6,343 bases of DNA from an uncultured Planctomycetaceae bacterium (GTDB taxonomy: Bacteria > Planctomycetota > Planctomycetia > Pirellulales > JACPPG01): NCBI GenBank assembly GCA_945957305.1, contig CAMFLN010000201.1, positions 1-6,343 on the forward strand, read 5' to 3'. Both the position numbers and the translations under genes were made by a program. This document shows, piece by piece, positions 1 through 4,216 of the stretch. Every line of letters starts with the position of its first letter. The first letter of the stretch is position 1. Below the pieces are notes generated by a model. It saw only the letters and a list, made by a program, of their open reading frames with translations. It ran no database searches and was not told the origin of the DNA.

Positions 1-272
1 AACCCGTCCGGGCGGGGTTGAATGGCGTACTGGATCTCAAGTCCTAATGATTGGCCGTCACCCAGTAGTCGCTGAAAACCAGCAAGATCATCGGGCGTAC
101 AAATGAGAAGAATCTGCCGGATTCCGGCGAGCATAAGAGTGGAGAGGGGATAATAGACGAGCGGCTTATCGTACACGGGTAGCAATTGCTTACTGCATGC
201 TCTAGTGGCGGGGTAAAGTCGCGTTCCCGCGCCGCCAGCCAGGACGATCCCCTTTTCGAAGGTTTTAGTCAT
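1..272 (-). CDS. rmlA: Glucose-1-phosphate thymidylyltransferase, N-terminal part (3' end beyond left edge)
   Basis: This cytosolic enzyme joins glucose-1-phosphate and dTTP to give dTDP-glucose, the first step of dTDP-L-rhamnose and related dTDP-deoxysugar synthesis. Ninety codons plus two bases are visible, about a third of the usual 290-300 residues. The nucleotidyltransferase signature [11 protein letters not shown] lies at residues 11-21, followed by [11 protein letters not shown] (27-37) and the family-typical [13 protein letters not shown] (40-52). [22 protein letters not shown] near the edge fits the start of the sugar-binding part, read here only in pieces. The ATG at 272 is the first possible start, because an in-frame TGA lies two codons upstream. 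No clear Shine-Dalgarno is seen. It follows rmlB by 27 bp on the same strand, so the two are probably cotranscribed. The family is confident; the catalytic residues further along lie outside the window. Confidence 0.95.
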   Translation of the reverse strand, partial: MTKTFEKGIVLAGGAGTRLYPATRACSKQLLPVYDKPLVYYPLSTLMLAGIRQILLICTPDDLAGFQRLLGDGQSLGLEIQYAIQPRPDG

Positions 273-299
273 GTGTCAGCACGATTTCGAAGCGGTACG

Positions 300-1361
300 C
301 TAATGACTTAATTCGACGTGCGGCAGACTGGTGGACGAATGCTCGGCCATCTTTTCCGTCCATGAGCGGTTGGCAACATACCACTCGACGGTTTGCACAA
401 GTCCTCGTTCCCACGAAGTCCGGGGATTCCAGCCGAACTCTTTGGTGATCTTCGAGCTGTCCACAGCGTAGCGACGATCATGACCGGGTCGATCTGCCAC
501 GAACGATAACAGCTGCTCCGTGGGGCTGTGAATCAAGGTTGGGCACAAGCGATCGACAAGTCGACAAATCGACGTCACTACTTCCAGATTGCTTCGCAGA
601 CATCTTCCCCCGATGTTATAGGTCTCGCCAGGGATACCTGCCGACAGCACTTGGTGTAGCGCATCGCAATGGTCGTCAACGTACAGCCAATCTCGTACAT
701 TCCGACCATCGCCGTAGATGGGAATTGCTTTTCCCGTAGTGGCGCGATGGATCGTCAGCGGCACTAGCTTTTCTGGAAACTGGAAGGGACCGTAGTTGTT
801 TGAGGCGTTGGTGATCAGAACTGGGAAGCCGTACGTCGCGAAATATGACCGTGCCATATGATCGGCGCCCGCTTTAGACGCCGCATAAGGAGAGCTCGGT
901 CTTAGCGGAGACGCTTCAGTAAACCACTCTTGTGGTTCGGCGGATCCGTAGACCTCGTCCGTCGAAATCTGCAAAAAGCGAAAGGCTTCGCGAGCTGGGC
1001 GCTGCAAGTTTTCCCAATAGGAGCGCGCTGCCTCCAGCAACCGGCAGGTACCGAGTACGTTCGTCTGTACGAATGGCTCGGGCGAGTCGATGGAGCGGTC
1101 AACGTGTGACTCGGCGGCAAAATGCACAATAGCCTGTGGGCGAACGCGTTCAAGCGTCTGCAGCACAAGGGCCTGATTGCCAATATCGCCTCGCACAAAC
1201 TGATGCCGTTCGCTGTGCATCACCGCGCCCAGCGAATCGAGAGAACCGGCGTACGTTAGCTTGTCAAAGCTAACGACATGACATTTACCGTGGGCAATCA
1301 AACGCCGCACGAAGGCGCTTCCGATGAATTCTGCGGCACCCGTGACGAGGATCGTTTGCAT
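300..1361 (-). CDS. rmlB: dTDP-glucose 4,6-dehydratase
   Basis: A 353-residue short-chain dehydrogenase/reductase-fold enzyme of usual family length. It converts dTDP-glucose to dTDP-4-keto-6-deoxyglucose with bound NAD, the second step towards dTDP-rhamnose. Numbered from the ATG at 1361: NAD-binding loop TGAAEFIGS (7-15), FDKLTYAG (32-39), HFAAESHVDRS (80-90), catalytic Thr-Asp-Glu in STDEVYG (133-139), catalytic Tyr159 and Lys163 in YAASK, SNNYGPFQFPEK (187-198), YGDGRNVRDWLYVDDH (216-231) and ADRPGHDRRYAVD (289-301). The frame opens two codons earlier at a TTG (1367), but ATG 1361 gives the family-typical MQTILVTG start; neither has a clear Shine-Dalgarno. Oddity: the middle glycine of GxxGxxG is Glu11 (codon GAA at 1329-1331), one transition away from GGA. 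This could impair NAD binding or be a sequence error; all other active-site motifs are intact. RmlB is favoured over other sugar dehydratases by these motifs and by the adjacent rmlA. Confidence 0.95.
   Translation of the reverse strand: MQTILVTGAAEFIGSAFVRRLIAHGKCHVVSFDKLTYAGSLDSLGAVMHSERHQFVRGDIGNQALVLQTLERVRPQAIVHFAAESHVDRSIDSPEPFVQTNVLGTCRLLEAARSYWENLQRPAREAFRFLQISTDEVYGSAEPQEWFTEASPLRPSSPYAASKAGADHMARSYFATYGFPVLITNASNNYGPFQFPEKLVPLTIHRATTGKAIPIYGDGRNVRDWLYVDDHCDALHQVLSAGIPGETYNIGGRCLRSNLEVVTSICRLVDRLCPTLIHSPTEQLLSFVADRPGHDRRYAVDSSKITKEFGWNPRTSWERGLVQTVEWYVANRSWTEKMAEHSSTSLPHVELSH
1254..1275. repeat. Perfect 9-bp inverted repeat with 4-nt loop, inside rmlB
   Basis: The arms CGTTAGCTT (1254-1262) and AAGCTAACG (1267-1275) are exact reverse complements around GTCA. 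In the rmlB mRNA this would be a 9-bp stem with a UGAC loop, about 90-110 nt after the start codon. It overlaps codons for the conserved Ser-Phe-Asp-Lys-Leu-Thr segment, so coding constraint could produce it by chance. No U-tract follows, so it is not a standard intrinsic terminator. Confidence 0.5.
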
Positions 1362-1367
1362 GCACAA

Positions 1368-1464
1368 GTCAACGCGGTTTAATCGTCAACATGGTCGCGG
1401 TTGCATGCCACTGTTCCGAACAATGGACGGATTCATCTTGCGCGTGTGTATGGAGTTCGTCAAC
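1368..1464. repeat. Cluster of three GTCAAC words, two within the 8-mer TCGTCAAC
   Basis: GTCAAC occurs at 1368-1373, 1385-1390 and 1459-1464; the last two extend to TCGTCAAC at 1383-1390 and 1457-1464. The two 8-mers are in the same orientation with starts 74 bp apart, close to seven helical turns, so they would lie on one face of the DNA. The distal copy overlaps the candidate -35 hexamer. They could be regulator sites, but the 8-mer also occurs once inside rmlB at 673-680, so chance is not excluded. Confidence 0.25.
1435..1463 (-). promoter_or_regulatory. Possible sigma-70-like promoter for rmlBA
   Basis: On the minus strand, TTGACG (1463-1458, five of six matches to the -35 consensus) is followed after exactly 17 bp by CAAGAT (1440-1435, three of six matches to the -10 consensus). 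It points towards rmlB, whose ATG is about 74 bp downstream of the -10 element. The -10 is weak and the host's promoter consensus is unknown, so this is only a candidate. Confidence 0.25.
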
Positions 1465-1650
1465 TATTTTCATCACAGAATCAATGCAGCAGAAGCATAG
1501 GTCCTTTTTCATGCGTGGAGGTTACGAGCGTGATCGCTCCAAAAGGCTTATACGCATGCATGAGCCTGTCGTCGTAGCGCAAGCAACAAGTGAATCGATG
1601 AACTGCGACATGCCTGCGTGACTGAAAAGTTTAGCCGAGGCTTAATTTAT

Positions 1651-1688
1651 CGCATTCACCCAAGAAACTGTTGCAAATGGTGAATGCG
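1651..1688 (+). repeat. Perfect 10-bp inverted repeat overlapping the upstream start codon
   Basis: CGCATTCACC (1651-1660) and GGTGAATGCG (1679-1688) are exact reverse complements separated by 18 bp. The ATG at 1684-1686 lies in the right arm. If transcribed, a 10-bp RNA stem would bury that start codon. If translation instead begins at 1789, the repeat lies in the leader or promoter and could be an operator or a leader hairpin. The arms are exact and visible; any function is inferred. Confidence 0.5.
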
Positions 1689-1788
1689 CTTTGGTAATAT
1701 CCGCGGAGCTTGTCATTTGCTACGGCCAATCGGCCAGCGTTTTCAATGCCCTTGGCCCTTTGCCAGCTTTCCTGATCAGGCTCGGTCT

Positions 1789-4173
1789 ATGCTGCGGCCC
1801 GTTATTGGACTACTGATTACCAAGAACGACAGTGAGGTGTTTGGAGAGTGGTGCGACGATCAACTCGAATTGTACGAAGCGGTCGTGTGTTTAGACGGCT
1901 CAGATGACGGCATCACTAAGGAGATCGCAGCGTCTTTTCAGAACAAGATTCATTACCTGCACGAGCAAGAGGTGCCGGTTGTCCACCGCTCGGACCACGG
2001 ATTGCGCGCGATCGTGCACCAGGAAATCGTCCGTCGATTTGGCCACGACAACTGGATCATGTGCTGTCACGCCGACGAATTCTGCTATCACGATCCGCGC
2101 AGGATCGCGCAATTGGCAGAACAGGGGGACTTTGACCTCGTCTCCTGGTTCAGCCCTCATTTTTATCCACACACCTCCGAGTATCCGTTGGTGGAGAACT
2201 TCGAGCGGCAATCGATTCGCCAGCGGTTTCGGCATTTTCATTGGGGCTATGAGAATTCAGAGAGTCCTTGGATCGAAGATCGTCTCTATCGAAATGGCCC
2301 AGAAGTCCGTTGGGATGGTGTGACTCACGGGAGTGTCCGCCCCTGCGGGATTGAGAAGCCCGCCCCGTTTCACCCGATCTATCAGCACTACAAAGTCTGC
2401 TCGATAGACCTGAACGAGCTGGAGGAAGTAAAAGGTCACGCGCTTTACGCGAATCACTGGAATGACCAAGATTTCCGCACCGGTCTGCCTTTTCTTGTTC
2501 GTCGGGTCGAAGACTTATTCATCAGTCAGATCCCTAGGTACCGGTACTGCGACCGATTTGAAGGGACGTTCTCGTACCCTTGGAACATGGGCGAAGAGTA
2601 TCGTTTTCAGCGGACGGCACGCGCCGAAAACTATACGGCACAGTTTGCCGACGTCGCGCAGTTGACATCGACAGGTGATTTTCGCGGCGCCCATCGCGCG
2701 CTGGGTGAGGTTCAACGCCAGTCTCTCACTGGAAAGAGCAAATCGGCGGTCTGCGCCAATCAGGGCGTTATCGCGGCACTCGAAGGGAAATCATTCGAGG
2801 CATTGGCTTCCTTTCGTGCGGCGTTGGCCCTCGACCGCGCGAACGAAGTCGCAAGTGCAAATATCGCGGTCCTGGGCACTAGTTGCCGGGAACCTGTCAT
2901 TCGAAAAGCCGACCACCGCCAGTCCGTTGATCGCGAAGCTCGCACACGCATAGCGATTGTCAGCCATCTCTTCAATTGGCCGTCGACCGGCGGCGGCACA
3001 ATTCACACGAAGGAATTGGCCGACTTCCTCGAACGCGCCGGTTTTGACGTGTTGCATATTTTCGCCCGCTACAAAGACTGGGGAATCGGCAGGTGCGAAG
3101 AGCGTCTGCGAGTTCCGCTGCAGGTCCTGGAGTGCGACGAACGCAGTTGGCACGTAGAGGGCCTAATTGCGAAGTTCCGCGCGGCCCTGAGAGAATACAA
3201 TCCGAATTACGTTGTCATCACCGACTCTTGGAATTTCAAGCCTTGGTTGGCCGAAGCGGCTGAAGGCTTTCCCTATGTCTTGCGATATCAGGCATTGGAA
3301 AACCTTTGCCCGCTAAACAACGTCCGATTATTGCCAGCGCAGGGCGGGAATACCAAGCAATGTGGTCGGCATCAACTAGCGACCCCCGCCATTTGTCACG
3401 CGTGCTGCCGAGACAATGAAGGTCTTTCCGGTGCACTGCATCGAGCTGATCGCGCCCTAAGTGGCGTGGGAACGCCCGAGTATGACGCTGCTTTGCGGCG
3501 TGCGGTGGCCGGCGCCGAGGCCATTCTGGTGGTCAATCCGCTCATGCAAGCCATGTTCAGTCCCTGGAACGAACGAACCGTTGTGGTGCCAGCCGGCATG
3601 GATGCTGCGCGATTCATCGAAAATTCAAAACGGGAATCGGACGGCTCCGATGGTGCCCAAACCAAAATCTTGTTTGCGGGCCTCGTCGAAGAATACATGA
3701 AGGGATTTCACGTGCTCATTGAGGCGTGCGACCTGCTCTGGAGACGACGCCAAAACTTCGAATTGTTAGTCACGGCGCCGCCACGACCGGGTCCACCCTA
3801 CGCGAGATTTATCGGATGGCTTGATCAGCGAGCGTTGGCCCAGCAGATGGCGTCCGTGGACATACTGGCCTTCCCCACCGTAGCGCAAGAGGCTCTGGGC
3901 CGCACGGCCGTCGAGGCCATGGCCGCTGGTGTCCCAGTCGTTGCCAGCCGCATCGGCGGCTTGCCCTTCACGATCACCGACGGATTGACAGGCTTGCTCA
4001 CCGAACCGGGGAATTCGGCAGACCTGGCAGAAAAGCTTGCCAAGTTGATCGATGACCCGCCCCTACGTCGGACCCTCGGTGCAAATGGTCGGCGCAAGTT
4101 TCACGAAGAATGCGCGTGGCCTGTCATCATCGACAAATTCTATAAGCCGCTCTTCGCAAAAGCCGGGAAGTAA
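1789..4173 (+). CDS. Bifunctional glycosyltransferase: GT-A-like domain, TPR-like linker, GT4-type GT-B domain
   Basis: A 794-residue soluble protein with no signal peptide or membrane segment, probably a cytosolic enzyme of surface-glycan assembly. Residues 1-275 resemble GT2-related (Glyco_tranf_2_4-like) transferases: VIGLLITKND at 4-13, and HADEF (94-98) as the likely DxD-type metal motif. Residues 285-363 look like two TPR units; the second has the pattern ANQGVIAALEGKSFEAL then FRAALALD. Residues 386-794 form a GT4-like GT-B domain: TGGGTIHTKEL (400-410), KILFAGLVEEYMKG (626-639), and an EX7E motif at Glu701 and Glu709 in QEALGRTAVEAMAAG. A cysteine cluster (507, 525, 536, 539, 540) sits in its N-terminal half. 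The frame is open from ATG 1684, adding 35 residues, but MLRPVIGLLITKN at 1789 fits a domain start better and has a weak AGG (1778-1780) 8 nt upstream. The next gene starts 43 bp downstream. Sugar donor and acceptor are unknown. Confidence 0.85.
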   Translation: MLRPVIGLLITKNDSEVFGEWCDDQLELYEAVVCLDGSDDGITKEIAASFQNKIHYLHEQEVPVVHRSDHGLRAIVHQEIVRRFGHDNWIMCCHADEFCYHDPRRIAQLAEQGDFDLVSWFSPHFYPHTSEYPLVENFERQSIRQRFRHFHWGYENSESPWIEDRLYRNGPEVRWDGVTHGSVRPCGIEKPAPFHPIYQHYKVCSIDLNELEEVKGHALYANHWNDQDFRTGLPFLVRRVEDLFISQIPRYRYCDRFEGTFSYPWNMGEEYRFQRTARAENYTAQFADVAQLTSTGDFRGAHRALGEVQRQSLTGKSKSAVCANQGVIAALEGKSFEALASFRAALALDRANEVASANIAVLGTSCREPVIRKADHRQSVDREARTRIAIVSHLFNWPSTGGGTIHTKELADFLERAGFDVLHIFARYKDWGIGRCEERLRVPLQVLECDERSWHVEGLIAKFRAALREYNPNYVVITDSWNFKPWLAEAAEGFPYVLRYQALENLCPLNNVRLLPAQGGNTKQCGRHQLATPAICHACCRDNEGLSGALHRADRALSGVGTPEYDAALRRAVAGAEAILVVNPLMQAMFSPWNERTVVVPAGMDAARFIENSKRESDGSDGAQTKILFAGLVEEYMKGFHVLIEACDLLWRRRQNFELLVTAPPRPGPPYARFIGWLDQRALAQQMASVDILAFPTVAQEALGRTAVEAMAAGVPVVASRIGGLPFTITDGLTGLLTEPGNSADLAEKLAKLIDDPPLRRTLGANGRRKFHEECAWPVIIDKFYKPLFAKAGK

Positions 4174-4204
4174 GATCGACCATCTCAATCTCAGATAGAT
4201 TTGC

Positions 4205-4208
4205 AGGG
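4205..4208 (+). promoter_or_regulatory. Weak ribosome binding site for the GTG-started gene
   Basis: AGGG lies 8 nt before GTG 4217. An in-frame TAG at 4196-4198 excludes any earlier start, and no ATG lies between that stop and the GTG. The site is short, but spacing and position support GTG 4217 as the start. Confidence 0.4.
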
Positions 4209-4216
4209 CAGATTTC

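Larger units (their letters stand above)
1362..1788. promoter_or_regulatory. Divergent intergenic region between rmlBA and the glycosyltransferase genes
   Basis: This stretch separates two blocks transcribed away from each other, so it should hold promoters for both. If the rightward gene starts at 1684 rather than 1789, the gap is 1362-1683. Visible here are a possible leftward promoter (1435-1463), three GTCAAC words between 1368 and 1464, a small perfect hairpin GAGCG-TGAT-CGCTC (1526-1539), an imperfect hairpin AGGCTTA/TGAGCCT (1544-1567) around a GCATGC core, an AT-rich patch CTTAATTTAT (1641-1650), and a 10-bp inverted repeat (1651-1688). A 76-codon frame at 1391-1621 has no recognisable motif and no Shine-Dalgarno, so I do not call it. 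No tRNA, CRISPR or insertion-sequence signature is seen. Confidence 0.6.

Noticed and set aside
553..576. Three short tandem units TCGACAAG, TCGACAAA, TCGACGTC
   Set aside because: Imperfect, and explained by the rmlB codons for Cys-Arg-Leu-Val-Asp-Arg-Leu-Cys; no sign of a true satellite repeat.
1391..1621. 76-codon plus-strand frame in the divergent intergenic region
   Set aside because: No Shine-Dalgarno, no recognisable motif, Cys- and Ser-rich composition typical of random frames, and it overlaps the likely promoter region for rmlB.
1618..1650. Possible rightward promoter GTGACT with an AT-rich -10 near 1642-1648
   Set aside because: The -10 candidates match only three of six consensus bases and the spacing is ambiguous, so it is too weak to list.
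2538..2547. 10-bp palindrome GTACCGGTAC
   Set aside because: No loop or flanking symmetry, and it encodes a Tyr-Arg-Tyr stretch inside the glycosyltransferase; likely chance.
4174..4216. Possible terminator between the two rightward genes
   Set aside because: No stem followed by a U-tract is visible in these 43 bp. Readthrough and cotranscription are more likely.
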